Positions 8,834 to 17,244 of a stretch of 64,000 nucleotides of DNA are shown one piece after another. Position numbers and translations under genes: made by a program. Source of the stretch: an uncultured Phycicoccus sp. (GTDB taxonomy: Bacteria; Actinomycetota; Actinomycetes; Actinomycetales; Dermatophilaceae); assembly GCF_947495705.1 (NCBI RefSeq), contig NZ_CANLZR010000001.1, positions 62,001 through 126,000 on the forward strand. Reading direction: 5' to 3'. The notes beneath the pieces are model-generated. The model had not been told where the DNA came from and did not search any database. It was given only the letters and a program-made list of their open reading frames with translations. Positions within the stretch are counted from its first letter, which is position 1; every line of letters begins with the position of its first letter.

Positions 8834-9870
8834 TCTCCCGGGTAGCCGACCCCGACCTGACGCCGGACCTCGTCCATGACGGTCATGACCCGCCGGGTGG
8901 CCGCCCACGGCATCGACCATGTCTCGGTCCGCCCGTCGGCGAGGGCGCGCGCGACCTCGGCCGCCTCGAACCGGAAGCCGTGCTCGGCGCCGTCGGGCTC
9001 CCAGGTGTCGAGGAGCGACCCGTCCGGGGCGTAGAGGCGCACCGTGGTGGCGGCCCCGTAGAAGGCGCCCGGCCCGGCCAGCTCGACCCGGCCCGCCGAG
9101 CCCGCGACGAACGCGCTGCACGGGGTGGCGGCGGCCATCGTGGAGGTCATCCGGGCGAGGGTGTCACCGACGCGAGCGGTGACGCCGACGCTGACGTCGA
9201 CGCCGAGGTCGCTCAGCGTCCCCCGGGCCGCGACGTCGTCGAGGTCCCCGAGCAGGTGGTCGACGAAGGAGATCGGGTAGACGCCGAGGTCCAGCAGCGA
9301 GCCCCCGGCCAGGGCCGGGTCCGAGAGGCGCTGCGGCCCGTCCGGCCAGAGCCGCTGGCCGTGGTCGGCCTGGACCAGCGCCAGGTCGCCGAGCGCGCCG
9401 GACGCGACGGTCTGCCGGACCACGTCGTACTGGGGCAGGTAGCGGCTCCACATCGCCTCGGCGACGAGCAGCCCGGCGTCGCGGGCGGCGTCGAGGACCT
9501 CCTCGGCCTCGGCGAGGCTGCGGGTGAAGGCCTTCTCGACGAGCACCGGCTTGCCGGCCGCCAGGGCGAGCAGAGCGTGCTCACGATGCTCGCTGTGCGG
9601 GGTCGCGATGTAGACGGCGTCGATGCCGTCGTCGGCCACGAGGGCCTCGTACGAGCCGTGGCTGCGGGCGACGCCGTGGCGCCGGGCGAACGCGCTCGCC
9701 CGCTCGGCCGAGCGCGAGCCGACCGCCACGACCTGCGAGCGGGTGCCCGAGCGCACGGCGCCGGCGAAGGTGTTCGCGATCCCACCGGGCCCGACGACGC
9801 CCCACCGCAGCGGCGGCGCGTCCATCGGGTCGGGGACGGTGTGCGCGGCGAGGCGAAGCGGCGAGGGCAT
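8830..9870 (-). CDS. Gfo/Idh/MocA family NAD(P)-dependent oxidoreductase
   Basis: A 346-residue oxidoreductase with an N-terminal Rossmann domain (WGVVGPGGIANTF), the family's EKAF motif (usual form EKP) and an AEAMWSRYLP segment typical of the dihydrodiol dehydrogenase/AFR-like branch. The C-terminal half forms the substrate-binding beta-sheet domain. Substrate cannot be told from sequence. A -10 like TAGGGT (9877-9882) lies 6 bases before the ATG, suggesting leaderless transcription of a two-gene operon with the saccharopine dehydrogenase-like gene. Confidence 0.88.
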   Translation of the reverse strand: MPSPLRLAAHTVPDPMDAPPLRWGVVGPGGIANTFAGAVRSGTRSQVVAVGSRSAERASAFARRHGVARSHGSYEALVADDGIDAVYIATPHSEHREHALLALAAGKPVLVEKAFTRSLAEAEEVLDAARDAGLLVAEAMWSRYLPQYDVVRQTVASGALGDLALVQADHGQRLWPDGPQRLSDPALAGGSLLDLGVYPISFVDHLLGDLDDVAARGTLSDLGVDVSVGVTARVGDTLARMTSTMAAATPCSAFVAGSAGRVELAGPGAFYGAATTVRLYAPDGSLLDTWEPDGAEHGFRFEAAEVARALADGRTETWSMPWAATRRVMTVMDEVRRQVGVGYPGE

Positions 9871-9886
9871 GCCCCGACCCTACGGC

Positions 9887-10741
9887 TCAGAACCCGGACG
9901 TCGCCTCGGCCACGAGGTCCGCCATGAGCACCCCCGCGTCGACCTCGAGCCCCCGGCGCCGGAACCACGTCGCCATCGTCGTCGCGTCCCGCTCGAGGAA
10001 GTCGAAGCCCTGCGGGTTGCCGATGATGTCGACCACCTGGGGCCAGTCGATGAGGACGAGACGCTGCTCGTGGACGAGGGCGTTGTACGGGCTGAGGTCG
10101 CCGTGGGTCCAGCCGTGCCGGGCGAGGGTGAGCATCGCGCTGCGCAGCTGCTCGAACAGGTCGGCGAGCAGCTCGGGGTGCGGCCGGGTCTGTACGAGCC
10201 GCGGCGCAGCCACCGGGGCCTCGCCGTCGGTCGTGCCGACGAACTCCATGAGCATCTCGGCCTCGTCGAGCTGGACCGGGTAGGGGACGGGCAGGCCCAG
10301 CTCCCAGAGCCGGCCGAGGGCGTCGAACTCGGCCGCCGCCCACTGCCCGGCGATCATCTGCTTGCCGAAGTCGGTGCGCCGGGCCATGGCGCGCATCTCG
10401 CGGCTCTTGCGGACCCGGCGGCCCTCGAGGTAGCCGGCGTCGCGGTGGAAGAGGCGGTGGTCGCCGTTGCGGTACCGCTTGGCCGCCATCGTCACGACGT
10501 GCTCGCGGCCGGGGACCCACCGCCGCAGCACGTGGACGTCGGCCTCCTTGCCGGTCTTGAGCACGCCGAGGTCGGCGTCGACGGCGCCGAGGTCGGTGAC
10601 GACCCAGGACGGACGGGGGGTCGGGCCGTGGGTGGCGCCGTCCCAGCTGGACCAGCGCTCGCCCTCGGGTGGGGCGTCAGGGGAGGTGTCGACGGAGAAG
10701 GCAGCCTGCTTCTCGGGAAGGTGGAACGGCATGTGTGCCAA
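9887..10741 (-). CDS. RIO-type serine/threonine protein kinase
   Basis: A 284-residue kinase of the RIO1-like family. It shows the nucleotide-binding loop LKTGKEADVHV, the catalytic loop HGDLSPYNALV and the metal-binding Asp in IDWPQVV. Bacterial RIO-like kinases have no settled substrate. A TTG at 10741 has AGGAG at 7 bases; an ATG three codons later is the alternative start. A short frame with a much stronger Shine-Dalgarno overlaps the start from upstream (10677-10805), which may mean translational coupling. The upstream region also contains three palindromes (10893-10970). Confidence 0.85.
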   Translation of the reverse strand: MAHMPFHLPEKQAAFSVDTSPDAPPEGERWSSWDGATHGPTPRPSWVVTDLGAVDADLGVLKTGKEADVHVLRRWVPGREHVVTMAAKRYRNGDHRLFHRDAGYLEGRRVRKSREMRAMARRTDFGKQMIAGQWAAAEFDALGRLWELGLPVPYPVQLDEAEMLMEFVGTTDGEAPVAAPRLVQTRPHPELLADLFEQLRSAMLTLARHGWTHGDLSPYNALVHEQRLVLIDWPQVVDIIGNPQGFDFLERDATTMATWFRRRGLEVDAGVLMADLVAEATSGF

Positions 10742-10805
10742 CGGAGTGCTCCTGGTCGAGGAAGGGGATCGGGGCCGTGGGACGGCCCGGGACGGTCATC
10801 GACAT
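10677..10805 (-). CDS. Possible 42-residue leader peptide overlapping RIO kinase start
   Basis: An ATG at 10805 is preceded at 5 bases by GGAGGAGG, one of the strongest ribosome-binding sequences in the window. The first 21 codons (MSMTVPGRPTAPIPFLDQEH and one more) have almost only G or C at third positions. The bias is lost exactly where the RIO kinase frame begins. It could be a translated leader coupling to the kinase, or the true N-terminus of the kinase separated by a frameshift. No family is recognised. Confidence 0.35.
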   Translation of the reverse strand: MSMTVPGRPTAPIPFLDQEHSVGTHAVPPSREAGCLLRRHLP

Positions 10806-10892
10806 GTCGGCCTCCTCCTTCGCTCGCGGGCGCGGCACTCCGCCGCGCACCCCCAGCGTGCCCGTGTCCCCGCCCCCGCGCCAGCGGTTTTC

Positions 10893-10970
10893 TCGGGTGA
10901 CCCGATACGCCTGCACTTCCCCCGGGAAGTGTTCCGGGGCAGAGCGCAGGTTTCTCGGGTGACCCGAGAA
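10893..10970. repeat. Cluster of three palindromes upstream of RIO kinase
   Basis: TCGGGTGACCCGA occurs twice, at 10893-10905 and, extended to the perfect 19-bp palindrome TTCTCGGGTGACCCGAGAA, at 10952-10970. The two centres are 62 bp apart, close to six helical turns. Between them is a second, different palindrome, CACTTCCC-CC-GGGAAGTG (10914-10931). The arrangement looks like paired operator sites that could allow looping. The only nearby start they could control is the kinase/leader on the minus strand; the P450 gene ends at 10989. Confidence 0.6.
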
Positions 10971-10988
10971 TGCCGCCGTGCCCGGGGG

Positions 10989-12377
10989 TCAGCCGATGCG
11001 TTCGAGCCGAGCCAGGACGGGGTCCACCGGAGCCAGCGTGATGAGTGAGGTCACCGGCAGATGGTCGGTGCCGGCCAGCGCCGTGACCCGGTGGTCGCGC
11101 AGCAGGACGGCGAGCGCGAGCACCGCCTCCACCATCGAGAAGTGCTGGCCGATGCACCCCCGCGGGCCGCCGCCGAAGGGCATCCAGGCGTACCGGTGCG
11201 CGGGCTCGGGCCGGGCGCCGGTGCCGCTGAACCGGGACGGGTCGAAGACCAGCGGGTCGGCCCACACCCCCGGGTGGCGGTGGATCGTCCACGGCACGAC
11301 GACGACCGTCGTCCCGGCCGCGACGGGGTGCCCGAGCATCTCGTCGTCGACGGCGGCCATCCGCCCGATGAACGGCGCCGAGGGGTACAGCCGCATCGCC
11401 TCCTTGAGCACCGCCGTCGTCTCCGGAAGGTGGGCGGCGCTCGCCGCGGTCGGCCGGCCGTCCCCCACGACCCCGCGCACCTCGTCGCGGACCCGGTCCT
11501 GGACGTCCTGGTGCCGGCCGAGCAGGTGCAGGGCGAAGGTGAGGGCGATCGACGTCGTCTCGTGCCCCGCGAGGAGGAACGTCAGCACCTGCCCGCGCAG
11601 CTCGTCGTCGGTGAGGTGCTCACCGCTGTCCCGGACCGCCTCGAGCCGGCCGAGGAGGTCGGTCCGACCGGCGGTGCGGCCACCCCGACGCGACTCGACG
11701 ATGGCGTCGCACACCGCGAAGAGGTCGGCGGCGGCCGCGCGCCCCCGCCGCGCCCGGGCGGTCGGCACCCAGGCCGGGAGGCGGACCGGGACGAACGCAC
11801 GGCGGATGATCGTGTCCGACACCGTGGGGAAGGAGCTGCGGACGTGCGTCACGACGCCCTCGGCCGAGTCCCCGAACAGGGTGCGGACGACGACGCGCAG
11901 GGTGAGCCGCTGCATCAGCACCGACAGGTCCACCGTGGGCGCGTGCGAGACGTCCCACTCGGCCACGACGTCCTCGATCTCGTCGACCATCAGGTCTGCG
12001 TACCCCGCGACGGCCGCCCGGGTGAACACCGGCTGGAGGTAGCGCCGCTGCCGCGTCCACTCCTCGCCCTCGGCGGTGAGCAGGCCGGGGCCGAGCCACG
12101 TCGAGATCTCGTCGTGCACCTGGTCGCGTTTGGCGTAGGCGTGCGAGGTGCTGGCCGACAGCAGCCGGGTCGCCCCGTCCGGGTGGTGCACCAGCCACAT
12201 CTCGCGGTCCATGCCGGGTGGGCCGATGACGTGCCGGACGATGTCGCCGTGCGCGCGCCACATCGCGGCGGCGTACGCGACCGCGTTGCGCCGGAAGCCC
12301 AGGGCCGGGGCGAACCGGCCCCCGACGACCGGCAGGGGGTCGCGCGGGGCCGTCCGGGCCTCGGTGACGGAGGTCAC
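10989..12377 (-). CDS. Cytochrome P450
   Basis: A 462-residue P450 with the I-helix oxygen-binding motif AGHETTS, the ExxR motif (KEAMRLYPS) and the heme-ligand loop FGGGPRGCIG with Cys408 as thiolate ligand. It is cytosolic, with no membrane anchor. The GTG at 12377 gives an N-terminus (VTSVTEARTAPRDP) with the Pro-rich start usual for the family. No ferredoxin or ferredoxin reductase lies alongside; the Rieske protein at 555 is not an obvious partner. It diverges from the acyl-CoA dehydrogenase over 156 bases. Substrate unknown; the overall pattern resembles fatty-acid/terpenoid hydroxylases. Confidence 0.92.
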   Translation of the reverse strand: MTSVTEARTAPRDPLPVVGGRFAPALGFRRNAVAYAAAMWRAHGDIVRHVIGPPGMDREMWLVHHPDGATRLLSASTSHAYAKRDQVHDEISTWLGPGLLTAEGEEWTRQRRYLQPVFTRAAVAGYADLMVDEIEDVVAEWDVSHAPTVDLSVLMQRLTLRVVVRTLFGDSAEGVVTHVRSSFPTVSDTIIRRAFVPVRLPAWVPTARARRGRAAAADLFAVCDAIVESRRGGRTAGRTDLLGRLEAVRDSGEHLTDDELRGQVLTFLLAGHETTSIALTFALHLLGRHQDVQDRVRDEVRGVVGDGRPTAASAAHLPETTAVLKEAMRLYPSAPFIGRMAAVDDEMLGHPVAAGTTVVVVPWTIHRHPGVWADPLVFDPSRFSGTGARPEPAHRYAWMPFGGGPRGCIGQHFSMVEAVLALAVLLRDHRVTALAGTDHLPVTSLITLAPVDPVLARLERIG

Positions 12378-12533
12378 CCGTCCATGATCCACCGGTCCGG
12401 CCCGGGTGTCGACGGGCCGGCGGCCCCGACCGGCGGGGTGTGGGGACTCACATCGGCTCCGCGTTCCGACGCTCCACCGCCCCAGGCATACTCGGGAAAC
12501 CAGTCCCACCCCCGACGACGAAGGCGGCGACGC

Positions 12534-13730
12534 ATGTCCCGACTCCAGACCACGGACGGTCTCACCGAGGAGCAGCACGAGCTCGTCAAGCTCGTCCGCG
12601 AGTTCGTCGAGGAGCAGATCCTGCCGGTCGCCACCGAGCTGGAGCACAAGGACGAGTACCCGACCGACATCGTCGAGGGCATGAAGGAGATGGGGATCTT
12701 CGGCCTGATGATCCCCGAGGAGTACGGCGGGCTCGGGGAGTCGCTGCTGACCTACGCGCTCGTCGTGGAGGAGATCGCCCGCGGCTGGATGAGCGTCAGC
12801 GGCATCATCAACACCCACTTCATCGTGGCCTACCTGATCCTCCAGCACGGCACCGACGAGCAGAAGCAGCGCTACCTGCCCCGGATGGCCACCGGCGAGG
12901 TGCGCGGTGCGTTCTCGATGTCCGAGCCCGGCCTGGGCTCCGACGTCGCGGCCATCCGCACCAAGGCGGTCAAGGACGGCGAGGACTGGACGATCAACGG
13001 CCAGAAGATGTGGCTCACCAACGGCGGCTCCGCCAACCTCGTCGCGGTCCTGGTCCGCACCGACCTCGGGGAGTCCGACAGCCCGTACAAGAACATGACG
13101 ACCTTCCTCGTCGAGAAGGAGTCGGGCTTCGGCGAGACGGCCCAGGGCGTGACCGTGCCCGGCAAGATCGACAAGATGGGCTACAAGGGCGTCGACACCA
13201 CCGAGCTGATCTTCGACGGCCACCGCACCACCGACGCCCAGATCCTCGGCGGCGTCCCGGGCCAGGGCTTCTACCAGATGATGGACGGGGTCGAGGTGGG
13301 CCGCGTCAACGTCGCCGCCCGGGCCTGTGGCCTGTCCCGCCGCGCGTTCGAGCTGGGGATCGCCTACTCCCAGCAGCGTGAGACGTTCGGCAAGAAGATC
13401 GCCGAGCACCAGGGCATCCTCTTCCGGCTCGCCGACATGGCGACCAAGGTCGAGGCGAGCCACCAGATGATGGTCATGGCCGCGCGGCTCAAGGACGCCG
13501 GCCGGCGCAACGACCTCGAGGCCGGCATGGCCAAGTACCTCGCGTCCGAGAACTGCGCCGACGTCGTCGAGCAGTCCTTCCGGATCCACGGCGGCTACGG
13601 GTACTCCAAGGAGTACGAGATCGAGCGCCTGTACCGGGAGGCGCCGATGCTCCTCATCGGCGAGGGCACCGCCGAGATCCAGAAGATGATCATCGGGCGC
13701 CGCCTGCTCGAGGACTACAAGGCGCGCTGA
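12534..13730 (+). CDS. Acyl-CoA dehydrogenase
   Basis: A 398-residue FAD-dependent acyl-CoA dehydrogenase of standard length. Motifs include AFSMSEPGLGSD and WLTNGGSAN (flavin and substrate contacts), RETFGKKI, FRIHGGYGY, and a C-terminal GEGTAEIQ that carries the catalytic Glu position of MCAD-type enzymes. The MGYKGVDTTEL segment is reminiscent, from memory, of actinobacterial dehydrogenases encoded next to crotonyl-CoA carboxylase/reductase, which would make methylsuccinyl-CoA a candidate substrate; this is inference. AAGGCGG lies before the ATG at 12534. Confidence 0.92.
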   Translation: MSRLQTTDGLTEEQHELVKLVREFVEEQILPVATELEHKDEYPTDIVEGMKEMGIFGLMIPEEYGGLGESLLTYALVVEEIARGWMSVSGIINTHFIVAYLILQHGTDEQKQRYLPRMATGEVRGAFSMSEPGLGSDVAAIRTKAVKDGEDWTINGQKMWLTNGGSANLVAVLVRTDLGESDSPYKNMTTFLVEKESGFGETAQGVTVPGKIDKMGYKGVDTTELIFDGHRTTDAQILGGVPGQGFYQMMDGVEVGRVNVAARACGLSRRAFELGIAYSQQRETFGKKIAEHQGILFRLADMATKVEASHQMMVMAARLKDAGRRNDLEAGMAKYLASENCADVVEQSFRIHGGYGYSKEYEIERLYREAPMLLIGEGTAEIQKMIIGRRLLEDYKAR

Positions 13731-13796
13731 GTGCCTCACCCGCCACCCAGCCCCCGCCCCAGCCATCGTCCAGCCTGCGGTGGGAGAATGGGCCCC

Positions 13797-14372
13797 ATGA
13801 CCAGCCAGCCGATGCGCCCGGGCCTGCGCGCCGCCCTGTCGCTGGAGTACCCGATGTCACTCGGGGTCCACGACTCCTACGAGGAGGCGCAGAAGGCCGT
13901 CGACTACCTGTCCGACCACGAGTTCCCGGTGGAGGACGTCCTCATCGTCGGCACCGACCTCAAGCAGCTGGAGCGGGTCACCGGCCGGCTCACCCAGGGA
14001 CGGGTCATCGGGGCCGGCGCCCTGTCGGGCATGTGGCTCGGTCTGTTCGTCGGCACGATCTTCGCGGTGTTCGACCCCAGCGGCGTCAACCTCGCGAACA
14101 TCGCCGCCACCGTCGCCTTCGGTGCCGTCTTCGGCACCGTCTGGGCCACGGTGGGCTACCGGCTCACCCGGGGCCAGCGCGACTTCACCTCGGTCAGCCA
14201 GGTCGTCGCCGCCAAGTACGAGGTGCTGTGCGAGCACAAGCACGTGCAGCGGGGCCGCGACCTGCTCGCCGAGATGGACCCGATGCGCGCCGCCGCCGAG
14301 CAGGTGCGGCTCGCCCAGGAGCAGGAGCGGGCGCGCCTCGCCGCCGAGCAGCAGCAGCGACCGCAGACCTGA
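13797..14372 (+). CDS. Membrane protein with general-stress-protein (GSP17M-like) domain
   Basis: A 191-residue protein with an N-terminal general-stress-like domain (SYEEAQKAVDYLSDHEFPVEDVLIVG), two glycine-rich transmembrane helices (about residues 70-92 and 100-122), and a charged Ala/Glu/Gln-rich C-terminal tail. It should sit in the cytoplasmic membrane; function is unknown. The ATG at 13797 is preferred over one three codons earlier because GGGAG is then at a workable distance. It is followed after 20 bases by the PIG-L gene, which has its own -10. Confidence 0.8.
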   Translation: MTSQPMRPGLRAALSLEYPMSLGVHDSYEEAQKAVDYLSDHEFPVEDVLIVGTDLKQLERVTGRLTQGRVIGAGALSGMWLGLFVGTIFAVFDPSGVNLANIAATVAFGAVFGTVWATVGYRLTRGQRDFTSVSQVVAAKYEVLCEHKHVQRGRDLLAEMDPMRAAAEQVRLAQEQERARLAAEQQQRPQT

Positions 14373-14392
14373 CCGGGGCGTATCGTCGCGTC

Positions 14393-15136
14393 ATGGCTGA
14401 CGAGCGTCCCGCCCTGCGCCCCCTCGAGGGGCCGTTCTCCTCGATCCTGTGCGTCGTGGCGCACCCCGACGACATCGAGTACGGGGCGGCCGCCGCCGTC
14501 CACCGGTGGGTGCAGGAGGGCGCGACGGCCGCGTACTTCCTCCTCACCCGCGGCGAGGCCGGCATCGACACGATGGAGCCCGAGCGCGCCGCCGTCGTCC
14601 GCGAGGAGGAGGAGCGTGAGAGCGCCCGCCGGGTCGGGGTCGAGACGGTCGAGTTCGCCGGGTGGGCCGACGGCAGCATCGAGTCGGGGGTGCCGCTACG
14701 GCGTGAGATCGCCGCGGCCATCAGGCGCCACACCCCCGACGTCGTGATCGGCCAGAACTGGGCCGACCGGTTCGGGCCCGGGATGCTCAACCAGGCCGAC
14801 CATCGAGCGGTGGGGCTCGCGACCCTCGACGCCGTCGCCGACGCCGGCAACCGGTGGCTCCACCGGGACCTGCTCGACGAGGGGCTCGAGCCCTGGGCCG
14901 GCGTCAAGGTCCTCGCCGCGGCGGGGTCACCCACCCCGACGCACTACGTCGACGTCACCGGGGAGCACTTCGAGGCCTCCGTGCACTCCCTGGAGGCGCA
15001 CGCCGAGTACAACGCGGCGCTGCCCAGCGACTTCCCGGCCCCGCGCGAGCTGCTGACGATGATCCTCGGCGGTGGCGGCGAGGCCGCCGGGGTCGACAAG
15101 GCCCTCACGCTCGAGGTCCTGTTCGACCGCCGCTGA
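14393..15136 (+). CDS. PIG-L family deacetylase
   Basis: A 247-residue PIG-L/LmbE-like zinc-dependent N-deacetylase. The signature AHPDDIEYG near residue 25 supplies metal-binding His and Asp, and a later histidine in NQADHRAVG completes the site. The family includes mycothiol-pathway enzymes MshB and Mca, but this one lacks the longer layout of those and its substrate cannot be assigned. TATCGT (14381-14386) lies 6 bases before the ATG, so it is probably leaderless and not cotranscribed with the gene 20 bases upstream. Confidence 0.88.
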   Translation: MADERPALRPLEGPFSSILCVVAHPDDIEYGAAAAVHRWVQEGATAAYFLLTRGEAGIDTMEPERAAVVREEEERESARRVGVETVEFAGWADGSIESGVPLRREIAAAIRRHTPDVVIGQNWADRFGPGMLNQADHRAVGLATLDAVADAGNRWLHRDLLDEGLEPWAGVKVLAAAGSPTPTHYVDVTGEHFEASVHSLEAHAEYNAALPSDFPAPRELLTMILGGGGEAAGVDKALTLEVLFDRR

Positions 15137-15148
15137 GCAGGCTCGCCG

Positions 15149-16639
15149 TCAGCGCCCCTGGACCCGGGCCATCCAGGCCTCGACCTCACCCGCCGCCCGC
15201 GGCATGGCGTCCGAGAGGTTCTCGCAGCCGTCCGCCGTGACGAGCACGTCGTCCTCGATCCGGACCCCGATGCCGCGGAACCGCTCGGGGGCCAGGAGGT
15301 CGTCGGCCTTGAAGTACAGCCCGGGCTCGACGGTGAGCACCATGCCGGGCTTCAGCTCCCCGTCCATGTACTCCTCGCGGGTCGCCAGGGCACAGTCGTG
15401 CACGTCGAGGCCGAGGTGGTGCGAGGTGCCGTGGACCATCCACCGGCGGTGGTACTGGCCGTGCTCCTTGTCGAGGGTGTCCTCGACCGAGACGCCGTCG
15501 GGCAGCAGCCCCCAGGCGTGCAGGTGCTCGGCGATGACCCGGATCGCGGCGGCGTGCACGTCCGAGAACTTGTTGCCCGGCTTCACCGCGGCGATCCCCG
15601 CCTCCTGGGCGGCGTACACGGCGTCGTAGATCTCGCGCTGGGCGTCGGTGAAGGTGCCGTCGACGGGCAGGGTGCGGGTGATGTCGGCGGTGTAGAGACT
15701 GTCGACCTCGACCCCGGCGTCGATGAGGACCAGCTCGCCCTCGCGCACGTCACCGGTGTTCTTGATCCAGTGCAGGGTGTTCGCGTGGTCGCCCGCGGCG
15801 CAGATGGCGTCGTAGCCGACGCCGTTGCCGCGGTGGCGCGCAGTGAGCCCGAAGGTGCCCTCGAGCCAGCGCTCCCCGCGCCCCTTCGCGGCGGCGTCGG
15901 GGAGGGCGGCGATCATCGCGTCGAAGCCCTCGTGGGTCGCGGCGACGGCGGCGCGCATCTGCTCGATCTCGTAGTCGTCCTTGACCATCCGCGCGTGCGA
16001 GATGGTGTGGGCGAGGGCGTCGTCGGACTCGGCGAGCGACTCCTCGGCGGCACCGTTCTCGACCCGGGCGGCGTCCAGGCGGGCGGTCAGCTCGTGGTCG
16101 GCGTCGCGGACGACCCGGACGGTGAGGTGCCCGGCGTCCTTCGCGACGGCGTCGACGAGGCCCTCGACGTGCCGCGCGGTGAGCCCCAGCTCGAGCTCGA
16201 CGTCCTCGAGCGTCGGCCGGGCGCCGACCCAGAACTCGCCGTACCGGCTGTCCGAGAAGAACTCGTCGTTGTCGCGCTCGCCGAGCGGACGGAAGTACAG
16301 GACCGACTCGTGGCCACCCTGCTCCAGCGGCTCCAGGACGAGCACCGCGTCGGGCTCACGGTCCGCGCCGAGACCGGTGAGGTAGGCGAAGGCGGTGTGC
16401 GGACGGAACACGTAGTCGCTGTCGTTGCTGCGCACCTTGAGGCCACCGGCCGGGACGACGAGGCGCTGCTTGGGGTAGGCGGCGCTCAGCACGGCGCGGC
16501 GGGCGGCCGCGTGGGTGGCGGCGGGGGACGGCGCGGTCACCGTCGGGCGGCGCGGCGCCCAGCCTTCCCGGATGAAGGCGCGCAGCTCCTCGGTCGTCGC
16601 CCGGGCGCGGTTGTCTGCCTGCTTCTGTTCCTCGCTCAC
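15149..16639 (-). CDS. pepP: Xaa-Pro aminopeptidase (aminopeptidase P)
   Basis: A 496-residue pita-bread-fold metallopeptidase that removes N-terminal residues preceding proline. The dinuclear metal site is visible: Asp pair in DAGVEVDSLYTADITR, His in VHGTSHHLGLDVHD, Glu in TVEPGLYF and Glu in VRIEDDVLV. An N-terminal creatinase-like domain (about 50-200) precedes the catalytic domain. Starting at GTG 16639 (VSEEQKQ) fits the family; longer upstream frames lack coding bias. It is convergent with the PIG-L gene with only 12 bases between. Confidence 0.93.
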   Translation of the reverse strand: MSEEQKQADNRARATTEELRAFIREGWAPRRPTVTAPSPAATHAAARRAVLSAAYPKQRLVVPAGGLKVRSNDSDYVFRPHTAFAYLTGLGADREPDAVLVLEPLEQGGHESVLYFRPLGERDNDEFFSDSRYGEFWVGARPTLEDVELELGLTARHVEGLVDAVAKDAGHLTVRVVRDADHELTARLDAARVENGAAEESLAESDDALAHTISHARMVKDDYEIEQMRAAVAATHEGFDAMIAALPDAAAKGRGERWLEGTFGLTARHRGNGVGYDAICAAGDHANTLHWIKNTGDVREGELVLIDAGVEVDSLYTADITRTLPVDGTFTDAQREIYDAVYAAQEAGIAAVKPGNKFSDVHAAAIRVIAEHLHAWGLLPDGVSVEDTLDKEHGQYHRRWMVHGTSHHLGLDVHDCALATREEYMDGELKPGMVLTVEPGLYFKADDLLAPERFRGIGVRIEDDVLVTADGCENLSDAMPRAAGEVEAWMARVQGR

Positions 16640-16731
16640 CCGTCCATGCTGCCACGGGCCGGACGTGACATCGGCCACGGGAGACCCCGCCCGGTTTGCC
16701 AGCCGCGCCGTGCCCTTGCGAAACTGGCCGG

Positions 16732-17244
16732 ATGGGTAAACACAGTCCGGCACGCCGTCGTGGGCCCGTGACCGTCACCGCCGGAGCCGCGGCGGTGCTC
16801 GTCACCGGGGCCCTGGCCACGTCCGTCGTCGACTCCTCCCGGGACCTGCCGGCGCAGGCAGCCGCGCCGGCCAGCAGCACGCAGACGCGCACCGCCACCC
16901 CGACGACGGCAGCGCCGACGGCGACCCGCAGCACCGACACCGACCGGGCCTCCCGGGCGCAGGACCGCTCCACGCCGGACCCCCGGCCCGCTGCGCCCGG
17001 CACGCCGGCCGCCCCGGAGTCGACCACGTCCGGCTCGGCCGACCCGACCCCTACCCAGACCCCGAGCCCGCGCCGCTCCGAGAAGCCGACGCCGAACGGC
17101 AAGGCCTCGCCGAAGGCGACCCCCAAGCCGACGCCGTCGCCCAGCGGCCCGCCGAGCGCCACCCCCACCCCGACGCCCACCCCGTCCGACGGCGGCAGCC
17201 TCCTCGACATCCTCACCGGAACCGTCACGCACCTCGTGCCGTGA
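16732..17244 (+). CDS. Thr/Pro/Ser-rich exported or membrane-anchored protein
   Basis: A 170-residue protein with a basic N-terminus (MGKHSPARRR), one hydrophobic helix (about 12-34) and then a low-complexity region very rich in Thr, Pro, Ser and Lys that extends to the C-terminus. There is no lipobox. It probably projects through the wall; no catalytic domain is visible. Its TGA overlaps the GTG of the DUF2332 gene. Function unknown. Confidence 0.7.
   Translation: MGKHSPARRRGPVTVTAGAAAVLVTGALATSVVDSSRDLPAQAAAPASSTQTRTATPTTAAPTATRSTDTDRASRAQDRSTPDPRPAAPGTPAAPESTTSGSADPTPTQTPSPRRSEKPTPNGKASPKATPKPTPSPSGPPSATPTPTPTPSDGGSLLDILTGTVTHLVP

Noticed and set aside
11061-12533. Long N-terminal extension of the acyl-CoA dehydrogenase frame on the plus strand
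   Set aside because: The region is antisense to the P450 gene, whose heme, I-helix and ExxR motifs are intact; the dehydrogenase starts at 12534 with the usual family N-terminus.
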